From Atkinsonella hypoxylon (taxonomy: Eukaryota; Ascomycota; Sordariomycetes; Hypocreales; Clavicipitaceae), in contig JFHB01000176.1 of NCBI GenBank assembly GCA_000729835.1, positions 1 to 64,000 of the forward strand: a DNA stretch of 64,000 nt. The letters run 5' to 3'. A program made the position numbers and the translations under genes. The notes below the pieces were generated by a model that ran no database searches, was not told the origin of the DNA, and saw only the letters and a list, made by a program, of their open reading frames with translations. Shown here in pieces: positions 10,741-20,860 of this stretch; the stretch's first letter is position 1, and every line of letters begins with the position of its first letter.

Positions 10741-12048
10741 TCACTCGTCTTCTACCTTGGGCGCCATATACTGTCGCTGTTGAGCACCGCCAGTCTTGAT
10801 CTGGGTATCGGTGCCCGTCGTGGTGGCAGTCGTGGGCGCGACTTGGCCAGTGGCCGCGGCAAAGGTAGGGTTGGGACCGGCAGATCGAGCAGCGCTCCTG
10901 GCCTTCTTCTTCTTCTTCTTCTCGGAAGCAGACTACGTAGCATGCATCAGTGTCCAGTTGCATCTTCCAGATTGTTCAGTCCGGATAAAAAGTATTTCTT
11001 ACCTCGTGCCATGCCCACACGGGGCGGAAACTGTCCATGAAAGAGACATCTTCCCAGAGATTGGGATACAGCCACAGACCGGGGGGAACAGCAAAGTAGG
11101 TGATGCAGAACAAGATGACTCGGAAAATGGCCATGAGGAAGAACAGCCCCAGCAAGCCGAGCAACCCCCAGCTAAGGTAGTAGACGCCCTGGCGCAGCAC
11201 CAATGGCCATAGGGGGTAGAGCACAACTATGAAGATGAGCACCAAGGCGAGGGCAGCGTAGAGCTGTCGCTTGATCTGGCTTCCTTCGTACAGCCAGACG
11301 TAGTACATGTCGTCTCCAGCATCCTGTTGCTGCTCGATGCGGACGTTCCACTGACCCTTGACTCGCTTGGGCTTCTTTCCGTTGGGTCCAGCTTCGGGTT
11401 CAATCTTGCTCACTCTCAGAGCAAGCATACCTAGCGGCAGCAGCTTGAAGGCGTTCTCGAGTGATGCTCGGTCCGTGATTTCGGGCAGCAATGGGTTCTT
11501 CTTGCGGGCCTTTTCGTAAGCGGATGACTGCATTGCGCGGAGCGCTCGCTTGACTGTGACGGGTTTATCATGTTAGCTCAAACTCAAGCTCAAGCTCAAG
11601 TTCGCGCGAGTACGCGGTACAAAAAGAAGATGGGGTATGGTCTCGTGCCTCTGAACATGTCCTTTCGCTCGCCATTCAGAATGCTGGTGCGCGGCTTGAG
11701 ATCCTGGCTCTTCAAGAAGCTGGCAAGAGCAAGAGCCTTGGGGTTGGGGGGGCCGGGTTCGATTGGCTGGGGGTGTCCTTGTCCTCCAACATGGTGGTGA
11801 CCATGGTCATGATCGTGATTGCAGCCTTCGCCGTGTACGTGCCCGCCGGCGGCCTGTTGTTGCTGCATTCGTTGCTGTTCCATTGCCTGCTTCTTGATGT
11901 GCTCGATGAACTCGGGCACGGTCATGCCCGCTTTCTGCGCATCCTCGGCTAGTCGTCGCTGCATCTCGGCGATTTGCTCTGGCGTAGGGCGTTGTCCTGG
12001 CATGGGCATAGGGATGCCACCCTCCTGAGGCTTGGGCGGCGCCGACAT
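10741..12048 (-). CDS. sec62: Translocation protein Sec62
   Basis: ER membrane subunit of the post-translational Sec62/Sec63 translocon. Three exons: 12048-11649, 11553-11003, 10932-10741, giving 380 aa. The N-terminal cytosolic part has a proline start, a Gln-rich helix and a His-rich stretch (HVHGEGCNHDHDHGHHH). The conserved core runs from FLKSQDLKPRTSILNGER through VKRALRAMQSSAYEKARKKN. Two membrane spans follow (ALALVLIFIVVLYPLWPLVL and the GLLGLLGLFFLMAIFRV segment), then PNLWEDVSF and a Lys-rich tail. The first intron (95 nt) must be GC-AG (AG|GCACGA...CAG) to give DMFRVKRAL; the second is GTAAGA...TAG. It is divergent from Med21. Identity is strong; only the first intron boundary is unusual. 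Confidence 0.92.
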
Positions 12049-12573
12049 TGCGAACGTAGGATGGAAATGGGCGCAACCAGGAAGCAGATGAAGACGATAT
12101 GGCAGGGGGATTATGAACTCTGCTCTGCTGAAAGATTGTCAGAATCGAGAATGAAAATGAATTCGACAATGCAACGTCACGACTGTTGGTGGGAAACAAT
12201 TTGCAAGAGAGCGACTAGCAGAACGAAGTCGAGATGTGGTCGAGTTGTCAATCATCCACAAATTTTTGTCGGCTCACTGACAACAAGGTGTTCACTTGGA
12301 GATTTGGAGATTTGGCGTGAGCGAGCCGGCTGAGCCACATCTGGTCCAGGTCCACAAAGCATCAGTTGTGGATCGGGGCCTCTATTCCCCGTGATCCGGA
12401 AGATGCAGCCTGTATTCAGCAGCCACGCGGGAGTTATTCCTCCCAGTCGCAACCGTGGGGCATTCATTCTGATCGCCATTGCTCCAAAGCGTCTTTGAAG
12501 AATCAGAGTTGATTTTGCTGCCCTGCTTCAGTCGCATGCGAGTTGGTGCATTGCGTTGCACCGGGCGGGCACA
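12049..12573. promoter_or_regulatory. Divergent promoter region, Sec62 / Med21
   Basis: A 525-bp shared upstream region. It contains a GGAGATTTGGAGATTTGGCG short repeat near 12298 and no supported gene. Confidence 0.5.
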
Positions 12574-13117
12574 ATGGGCGACCGACTTACGCAGCTGCAA
12601 GATGCGGTTGATCAGGTAAAGAGTCTCACCGTTCACGTTTGCGCAACAACAAGTCATCTGATAATCTCGACGAAGCTAGCGCAACAATTCGTCGCGTCCT
12701 TGCACTTCGTGCAAAGAAGGCACGATCTCGAAACCCTCGGGCCGAACGACAAAGTGCGTGATATCAAGCAGGAGCCTCATCAGAAAGAAGGTATGAAAAC
12801 TACACAATGATGCAATTGAACCGTCTGCCTGAAAGTGGCTGCTGACCGGGAGAGCAGTTGACCCCCTTCCTGCAGACGAATTCGCAGCTGGGCTGAAGGA
12901 GCTTGCGCGAGACCTCATCATCAAGGAGCAGCAAATAGAAGTGCTCATTTCTAATCTTCCTGGACTCGACAACAGCGAACGAGACCAAGAGCGGAACATC
13001 AAGGATTTGGAAGACGATCTAAAGGCGGCTGAGGCGCAACGGCAGGAAGCGCTGAAGGAAAGGGATCAGATATTGGGCGAGCTGGACACTGTCATTCGTA
13101 GCGTTCGGCGGCCATGA
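12574..13117 (+). CDS. med21: Mediator complex subunit 21 (Med21/Srb7)
   Basis: Subunit of the Mediator middle module, which links activators to RNA polymerase II. Three exons: 12574-12615, 12676-12790, 12858-13117, with introns of 60 and 67 nt, giving 138 aa. The N-terminus MGDRLTQLQDAVDQLAQQF is the classic Med21 start, followed by LHFVQRRHDLETLGPNDKV. The second half (VDPLPADEFAAGLKELARDL, then IIKEQQIEVLISNLPGLDNS) is the conserved helical hairpin that pairs with Med7, and a charged coiled coil ends the protein. The start is the ATG at 12574 rather than the in-frame upstream one at 12556, because homologues begin with MxDRLTQLQ. It is convergent with the nucleotidase gene. Recognition is confident. 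Confidence 0.94.
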
Positions 13118-13137
13118 AGCCCCGACTGCTACGAGTC

Positions 13138-13156
13138 TTTTTTTTTTTTTTTTTTT
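13138..13156 (+). other. 19-nt T homopolymer after Med21
   Basis: A run of 19 T starts 20 bases after the Med21 stop codon. Confidence 0.6.
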
Positions 13157-13403
13157 CCCTCCACCCTCGACTTGGCGTTGTTTATTTGCATAGCGTGGAG
13201 TTGTGGTGCTACCGTTCATGAGTCTGCTACTTGAATCTCGCACATGATAACAGGCAATCTGCATTAGTATAACGAGGCTTTTGGTCTTCTATTTCTAGTT
13301 TGTAGGGGTCTATCATGATCTTAGATTCCTAGAACTTGAAAAGCAAAGGCACGGAAACATGCAACCCATCATGTCCTCTGGTGTACTGCAGCGGCTCAAA
13401 TAC

Positions 13404-14307
13404 CTAAGCGCTGGAGGACCTGAAGAACTGAGGATAGATTTTCCGCAGCTCTTCCAAGTGGCGAACCTGATATTGAGAAGCTTGCTTTTCAGGCGCTAGA
13501 AGGGTTTCTTCGACGAGGTGAGCGGCCGTCCAGCCGACTTCTTTCGCCATGGCGCAGTTGAGGAATGAATCATCTGTTGTCGTTAGACGAACGGGCTTGC
13601 CTAGGTGCAGCGGCAGAGGCTGATTGGTTTATTTGCTCACCGACGAAATAGCAATCTTTCGCGTTGCTGACTCCAGCTTCTTTCATTGCCTTCCTGTACA
13701 TGTCGCGGTGCGGCTTGCAGATTATCGGCTTTTGGGAGTAGTCGCAATATGTGAGTCCATCAAACAGGTCCTCCACACCAAGCAAGCGCACGACCCTCTT
13801 AGCATGCGTGATGTAAGCGTTTGTGAATAGCCACATCTTGACCTTGGTTTTGTCAATACTCTCAAGCAGCTTCCTTAGCTCTGGGTCGGGTTTGATTATA
13901 TCTTGAAGAGGCAAAGCGTCATCAACCTCTGCATTGTACGCCAAGGGATCGATTTGATGATGGCGGACAAGACCTTCTATGGCCAGACCATAGTTTGTAT
14001 AGTACTCCTTGTGTAGCCTAGCCGCCTCGTCCGAGGTCAACTCCAAATGTTTAGCCAAGTATTTGTCAATCAATTTGACCATGAGTTCCTGGACTCTCGT
14101 GCCTTGCAGTGGGTTAGCAACGCGGTTATGTGACTGCCATAGGTACACTTTTTCTTACTTCGAGGGTAAAGACAATTATCAATGTCACTGCATCATGTAT
14201 CGATCAGCAAGTCCTCTTTTCTTTTTTACAGAGCGAGATGGAGAGGATGAACTGACTTACAAGAACAGGACCGGCTTATCGGTCGCAGTCCCGTGCACTG
14301 CAGCCAT
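13404..14307 (-). CDS. HAD-type pyrimidine 5'-nucleotidase (Sdt1/Phm8-like)
   Basis: A haloacid-dehalogenase phosphatase of the family that dephosphorylates UMP/CMP and related nucleotides. Four exons: 14307-14261, 14187-14159 (29 nt), 14102-13641, 13573-13404, giving 235 aa. HAD motif I, FFDIDNCLY (D17, D19), is assembled only after splicing exons 1 and 2. Motif II is MWLFTNA, the motif III lysine is in IICKPHRDMYRKAM, and motif IV is CYFVDDSFLN, split by the last intron. Intron lengths are 73, 56 and 67 nt, with phases that fit. The C-terminus ends FRSSSA. Substrate preference within the Sdt1/Phm8 group cannot be told from sequence alone. Confidence 0.9.
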
Positions 14308-16498
14308 GCCTGCTATTATTTTTGTTTGACAAGTTGAAAAACGGTACAGTTTGATGGCCGGTTACAAGTCTTGCTTGGCAGCTTTGCATGTATGAATTGG
14401 CGATGGATGAGAGAATTGGACAAGTGATGGTGTATGAGGCTTTTAGGCTGCCGCAGGGAAGAGACGATTGATCTCCGTCGAGGCCGTTTGGATAACTGTG
14501 ACTGGGGTTTACAAGGGACTGGGAAGTGTCTGCTTTGACTCAGCCGGAGTGTAGCGTGGTGATGATGTACTGTAACTGTCTGGTCTGTCACTAGGGTGTC
14601 AAGGTGTCTTCAACTTGGCCTCTGCGATTAGTTAGTGCTGATATGAAACAGACCATGGACTGTCTCTGTACCCCCGACTTCCCGATAAATGGCTATCGTC
14701 GCAGCAGTCCCACTTTTGGACCCACTTCTTTGGGCAGCCGCCTATCGATTTTGTTGATGCACCCCTCTTTCCATAACTACACATACACATACTGAATTCA
14801 CATACAAACGCATGGAATTTAAGAAGTTCGATTAGAGCTCTAAGTAACTAAAGCCCCTCAAAGATGCACGACATTGGCCTTTTCCCCCGGGTCTTCTTTA
14901 TTTCTATACGACGAACCTAGTTATTATATTAATCCCTATAGTTCTCTCAGATTCTCTCTTATCGTTAAATTACTAAATCCTTTATTTTATTATCACAAAT
15001 CTGTACACATAACAGTGGCCATTCCTTTACTTATCATGGTTTACATATATTCTACAATCTTGACAATTTATTAACGCCTCATCCTTGGCTCCACAGTTAT
15101 TAGACGCCATAGGAGCCCTAAGAACAAGAACAGAGATGTGCCCTCAGTAGCATCCAGCTCTTAACACTGATTTAACTGTAGACGGCTCTTAACAGCTAAA
15201 TCAATTGCATTAACCTTTACAACTAGACTATTAAGCAGTAGCAGCAATAGGCTACTCTCTTCTGCGACGTCTGCAGGCTTTAAGAGGTTACTCCTGCAAC
15301 GCGACTAGCGTCGCAGCTGTAGTGTCAGCCTCCGTAGTAGCTAGAAGCCAAGAACAACTGGTTAGATCAGTTGATGTATGATTATGGTGATGGATTCGAT
15401 GCTAAACACTGACCCGTCTGAAAGTGGAAGGCCAGTGAGGCTGCTGAGCGGATAGCAATAATACAAAGTGCGGCAAGCCGTGATGCTTGATGGAAAAAAA
15501 AAAAAGGTTGCTATCAATCACGCGCAGGGGTGAAGAACAAAGTGACGGCGTCTCCGCGTACTTATCTAAAGAGGGTTGCATTCTCTTCCCAACCTCTAGA
15601 ATGAACAGTAATACACGCACCTGGCCTATTAGATGAGCGTGTGCGATCTGTTAAACTATCCGCAAGCTTAATGTAAGCATCAATGCCGCAAAATACACAT
15701 TTTACTGTGTTAAGAAACCTACGTGATGTTTCAATGTTGATAAGGCTAGTTGTCGCAAGATTGGACGTGGCCACGCCACAAGCATATACCGGGCGACACT
15801 AGTAGAATGATGACAGTTTTTCTTTATAATGCAAGCAAAACCGTAGGACGACAATAGTTAAGAGTAGTTAAGAGAGTATTGTTGTAATGTAGGTATTATA
15901 TCCCTACAAAGGGTGATGGCTGAATTGGGCGTCTACAGTTGTCTCTGAAGGCCTAGTGAAAAGTGGAATAAGCATGCTCTTGTGGAAAGGGCATGAGCCT
16001 TGTGAGGTAATATAATGCACGCGTTGTCCAACCTCGTTGTGGGCTCCCTTATAAGGAGGAGGCCCCTGGTCTGCCCTGGCGCCGCGCGCTCCTACTCCAT
16101 TCCGAGCCCCTCCCCTGTTCTGCTGGACTGAGGAACTGTACGAGCTGACACACATTTGAGTTCATCATGAATTGCGAGACAGTCCATAATTATTAATGCA
16201 CCTCCTTGCCAAAGCCTGATAACAGTTTTGAGCCTGCTTGTTGAGAGTTTAGGACTCCATGACCAGCTGGTGCGCGTAGATAGGTGCGCCTAGGTACCTA
16301 CCTACTAGGTAATCCAAGAGATGTGCGCAATCACAAGTCTTGTTGCATGCAAAATTGTATGGACAAGTACTTATTCCATTTCGGGCCTAGTTGCTACTGT
16401 GTTTTTTTCAACCAATTTCTGCCGTCTACACCGCCTAATTCTCAATAACTACACCGTTGGGCTTTCCCAGGAGTATCGCCTTCTACCCAACAACATGA
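14308..16498. other. Gene-poor stretch with AT-rich relic
   Basis: About 2.2 kb without a convincing gene. Positions about 14810-15350 are AT-rich with words such as TTAATAA, TATATT and CTAGAC and look like a RIP-mutated repeat remnant. The minus-strand open frame at 15562-15774 shows no domain I know. A TAGGTACCTA palindrome cluster lies at about 16290-16312. Confidence 0.5.
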
Positions 16499-19111
16499 AA
16501 AGACTGTCTGGAAATCAACCGATGGCTTGATATCCTACAAGATCTTGAAACGGGTATCATCACTGCGATCAAATCAGAGCGACAGCGCCTGCGTGCTGGT
16601 GTTCGGAAGCTGACCGTAAAGCCCATTATGGCCAAGACAGTGTCTGCGACGCCGACCTTCTCCAGTAGTGTGATGGGCTTGGCAAAGCTTTCTGAAAGGG
16701 AGGCCTTCGAGCTTAAGCAATACGAGAAGATTGTTCAGCTTCGCGATGCTATTGTCTCCGGCAGTCATCCTACGATTACACTCCACAGCTCAAATGCGTC
16801 GCTAGAAGCAGCATGCCACAGGGAAGATGTTGCAGAGACAGGAAATCTGCGAAAAATTCATGACACAGGCGGCCCTGTATCCGTACGGCCCAATCAGAGT
16901 ACGAATACTGGACAACGTGAGCCGACATTTCCAGAGAAATCTGATCGGCGACTTCGAGACGAGCTGCAGACACAAAGGCAACGGTTAGAACATGCCTTGA
17001 AAGAGGAGGTTGAGCAACGGCGTATCGAAAGGTCGGGATACACCGAACCGTCCTCGGATCTCGACTTATCGGACGTGCTGGCGAAGGCTCTTGTGATAGT
17101 TCAAGCCACGGCTCCTCCCACTGCTGATAGCGAGAAGTTGAACGCTAATACTGAGTCTGCGTGTGACTCTTTTGACGAAAGCACCTTCTACTCATCCCGT
17201 CATAATACGCCGGAGTCACATCTAGTATCACGCATACGTAATTCACCCGAACAAGAGCAAGCTACTAACATTAATTCGCAACGCATTGAAAGGTCGAAGC
17301 CACATAATAATAAAGAGCCGCCTACTGTACCCTCCGCACCAGCTGCGAAATCTATCAAAGATGCTCATGCTCTGCACACGGATGAAAGAAGCAATCATGG
17401 TGCGACGCAGACGAACCTGACTTCACAGATGAGCATCGTTCCAGGTCTGAACAACTACGTCCAGATCCAAACTGCCTCAACCGATCCAGTCCAAAGTGCA
17501 AAAGCCAGCATAAACCCGTCACAGGCACTTAGACAGGGCGCTTTGCAAGCACCTAGACCTCGAGTGCTCAAGAATGATAATCAAACCCCGTGCGATAGCT
17601 ATCACGAGACTCATCCCCCATCCCCCCTTATCCGAAATCATAACACTTTGCAGCCCGTTGCTCCCCAACCAACGCACCCTTCCTCTGTCAGCGCCTTGGC
17701 CGCGGCATCCACAACCGTTCATGACACTTCTTTTGCAACTGATCATCGCACTGCTGTTGCTACGCCGGCACAGGTCGCAGCTTTGCGAACTGAGCAAACC
17801 ATTGTCACAAGTCCTGATAGTTCATCACAAGGCGGGAAGAAGAAGAGCAAAAAGAAAAAGAGAAAGGTCGATAAGCAGGGTGGCGCCAGTACCGAAGGTG
17901 TTTCGTATATCAAGCAGGAGCCTCGATCACCGTCCCCGCTGAACGCATCCTCCTACATCCGTCCCAGCAAACGTCCGAGACATGGGCAAGAATCTTCTGC
18001 AGCGCACGAATATGAAGCAAGGTATGATCCAGCCAATGCGCTTGATACTAGTGTTCAATATGTTGCACGGCCTGTAAGAGACCGCGCAACACCAGTTGGG
18101 CACACTGCGGCTGCTACTTATCAACAACCCTACAGCTCTGCTGCGACTGGAGAGCTACGGTACAGCAGCGGTCGTTGCTACGACCAGCCAGTGGTTGTTG
18201 GTGGGCCGGCTCAACGTCACGACGGTCGTCTTGTTGATTCGTCTATGCATTACCTGGCTGGATCCGGTCCGGCCTCAGGACCCGTCTCCCAGGTCATGCT
18301 TACAGATTCTCGCTCCGTGAGTTCACGTCCGTACCGCGAGCTTCATGAAAGTTCTCGCATGACGGCTCATCCTGATGGAGAGACATTTGCGGCGACTCCT
18401 CGGCCCGCCCCTACAAGGATACTGGTAGATGCTTATGGTCGTGAGTACATTGAGCCACCCCATCATCCCTCGTCACGGTTATCGATGGTTCCTCCATCGA
18501 GACCTGGAGAGCATGAGGTAGTATATGAGCGAGTACCTTCTCGAGCCTTGTCTCGTCATTCAGGGCCTGGGCCCTATGATGACGGAAGCGTGGTCTACAC
18601 CGCTCCAGCTCCAGCTCCAGCTCCAGCATACGGTTTGCCGCGGCGTATTATCACGCAACCCGAATATGCTACTCATGATTACAGGGACATACGGCAAAGG
18701 GAGTTCACAACTCGACCTGTCCCAAGTCAAGGCGAGTTCGTGCAGGTTTTGGCGCCACACGAGCGGCAATACAGAGATAATAATTACGGCGTACGGCCAG
18801 CAGATGGTGTGCGCTATCAGATGCCTCCCCATTATGGCCGAGTCCACGGTGTCCGACCAGAACTGCCAGGTCCAGCAGAGTACAGAGCAAGTGTTCATCC
18901 AGACAACCGCCAGGAGAATGTACAGCCATACATGAGAGAGTACCACCCTGCTGAGCCTGTGATTCAGCGAGCATATAGTGTTAGGCCAGCAGATCACGCT
19001 CACAGTGGTCAACTTCGGGGGGCTGATGAAGTTGCGTTTATTGAGCGGCCGAGCGGTGCCCCACAAGAGATGGTATACGCGGACGACGCTAGGCGAGAGT
19101 TCTATAGGTAA
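16499..19111 (+). CDS. Large disordered protein with NLS and SUMO-type motif, function unknown
   Basis: An open frame of 827 aa runs from the ATG at 16628 to 19111, but it stays open upstream to 16499 and reads there as plausible protein (EINRWLDILQDLETGI... and SERQRLRAGVRKLTVKP), so a 5' exon is probably missing from this model. From Met at 16628 it has a helical N-terminus (LSEREAFELKQYEKIVQLRD), a charged coiled-coil-like stretch, a long Ser/Pro/Thr-rich region, a lysine cluster KKKSKKKKRK (about residues 403-413) that looks like a nuclear localisation signal, IKQEPRSP at 428-435, an APAPAPAPA repeat and an Arg/Tyr/Pro-rich tail. I recognise no catalytic domain. It is likely a nuclear protein; its role is unknown. 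Confidence 0.75.
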   Translation, partial: KDCLEINRWLDILQDLETGIITAIKSERQRLRAGVRKLTVKPIMAKTVSATPTFSSSVMGLAKLSEREAFELKQYEKIVQLRDAIVSGSHPTITLHSSNASLEAACHREDVAETGNLRKIHDTGGPVSVRPNQSTNTGQREPTFPEKSDRRLRDELQTQRQRLEHALKEEVEQRRIERSGYTEPSSDLDLSDVLAKALVIVQATAPPTADSEKLNANTESACDSFDESTFYSSRHNTPESHLVSRIRNSPEQEQATNINSQRIERSKPHNNKEPPTVPSAPAAKSIKDAHALHTDERSNHGATQTNLTSQMSIVPGLNNYVQIQTASTDPVQSAKASINPSQALRQGALQAPRPRVLKNDNQTPCDSYHETHPPSPLIRNHNTLQPVAPQPTHPSSVSALAAASTTVHDTSFATDHRTAVATPAQVAALRTEQTIVTSPDSSSQGGKKKSKKKKRKVDKQGGASTEGVSYIKQEPRSPSPLNASSYIRPSKRPRHGQESSAAHEYEARYDPANALDTSVQYVARPVRDRATPVGHTAAATYQQPYSSAATGELRYSSGRCYDQPVVVGGPAQRHDGRLVDSSMHYLAGSGPASGPVSQVMLTDSRSVSSRPYRELHESSRMTAHPDGETFAATPRPAPTRILVDAYGREYIEPPHHPSSRLSMVPPSRPGEHEVVYERVPSRALSRHSGPGPYDDGSVVYTAPAPAPAPAYGLPRRIITQPEYATHDYRDIRQREFTTRPVPSQGEFVQVLAPHERQYRDNNYGVRPADGVRYQMPPHYGRVHGVRPELPGPAEYRASVHPDNRQENVQPYMREYHPAEPVIQRAYSVRPADHAHSGQLRGADEVAFIERPSGAPQEMVYADDARREFYR

Positions 19112-20440
19112 TGGAGGATGAATTATATCTTGATCTGTCGACCTCTAACATAAGATTACCACACCGTCTGCACGTGGTCAGGCTCCTTGATTAAAAATGC
19201 TCGAGCTCCAAGGCAAACGAGGTTGCACAGGCCCTGCTACAGAGCTCAATATACTCATGACACGTCGAGCCCAGCATAGCTCTGCTGCTGTTGTCCAAGA
19301 GCAGACCTATGTCAATTATGAATACAGATTTATGACTAAAAGGTCTCAGCAAGACAATGCTGGTCATGGGGCGTGTGATGCACGTACCGGCATTTGGTGT
19401 TGCGGACCTGTATGCTGATGGATTGCTGGTGCCATGATCTATCGAGTATGGGCACGCCGATTTTCACTCAACTCCTTGCCAGAGCCGAATTGCCGGTCCA
19501 TTGGAGCCTAGCAACTGGTCTAGCTGACCTCTGCGGGTTTGTATTTCGATGAGGCAAGGAACAGGGTGACAGGGTGACAGGGTGCCTAGCTCCAAAGTTA
19601 ACCGGTTGAGATATGGAGGGTTATAGTGGCCAGGGCGGCTTGAGCGGTTGGGCGGGGCACAGGGAGCGCATGAGGATACATGTCTGGTCTGGTAGCATAT
19701 ATCATTCGCGAGTAACCTCGTTCAACACCTGGGAAAGAGGTTCACGAGGACAACATTGAAGCTACAGCCAACATGTCTGACACGTCTGTTGCCCCAACTT
19801 GGTTTGCTGAATGCGATGCAAGTCTGGGGAACTGCTTGCGGGTCTGTAGCGGGTCTGTAGCGGGTCTGTAGCACATGCTTGCATGTCTGCTCACTTACGG
19901 CGTCTAGAAGTGGTGATGCTCGAGGCAGACACAATTGTCTGGTTGGGACGATGGGATAAAGTAGTCATGGTAAGGAACTGCTAGTCTTGACAGCTTCAAA
20001 TACGAGCATGCGAGCTACGTGGGTAAATTGGAGGCCATCTTTGGCCTTGGTGAGGTTGTTTTTGTGTTTCCTCTGCAAATGAGGGGGGGGAACTGTCCGC
20101 AAGGGACCAGACGTGATGATAGTCACGATGCTGATTCCGTCGAGCTAGCGTATGCGTTGCACAAACAATGAATGCGGAAGTGCCATGATCTGGGGCAGAG
20201 GTCACAGACTGTTTATTCTATGCAGGCTGAACCCTCTGAGCAGCAGTTAGTTGGATGATAGATGGCATGGGCAACGCACCTCGCACATTGACGCTAGAAA
20301 GTCAAGCAATTTCGACAGACTAGTGGGGAAAGCGGATAAGTTTGCCAAGCTCTTTTTCTGGTGTTATCTGCTCTGCGAGGCATCTCTTTCCTGGCCTCCT
20401 GAATCGATGGCTAGATACCAGTTGACATTCAAAGGTAGGA

Positions 20441-20498
20441 CCTACCTACCTACCTACCTACCTACCTACCTACCTACCTACCTACCTACATACCTACT
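20441..20498. repeat. (CTAC)n microsatellite
   Basis: About 14 near-perfect CTAC/CCTA units ending in CATACCTAC. It is bordered by GGTAGG words that allow pairing with the array. Confidence 0.9.
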
Positions 20499-20818
20499 TT
20501 GGTAGGTAGTGTACGGAATCATACTAGCGGCACCTGATTCCCAGCAGGCCATTACATCACATGCCAATAGGCTTTGCGAAACGCTTTGAGGAATCACAGC
20601 TGGAATCCACTGATAGGAGTGGCTTGGGTGGTGCGACAGCTGGTGTGTCGCGGAGGAGCGAGTACTAGTGGATGATTCAATGCTCTAGGTACAGAGTGGG
20701 TGTACTCTGCAGTGAGCACTAACTGATAGCCCCTACTGACGCTCAGGTGACACCAGACCAGACGGTAAAATACAAGGCCACCACCGCTCGAAGGCCGACC
20801 GACTGCCTCTGCCTCTGC

Positions 20819-20860
20819 CTGTGCTGTGCTGTGCTGTGCTGTGCTGTGCTGTGCTGTGCC
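20819..20860. repeat. (GTGCT)n microsatellite
   Basis: Eight tandem GTGCT pentamers, directly preceded by a short (GCCTCT)n-like run. Confidence 0.9.

Noticed and set aside
11745..11775. GGGTTCGATT resembling a tRNA T-loop (B box)
   Set aside because: It lies in the Sec62 coding exon and no A box or cloverleaf can be formed.
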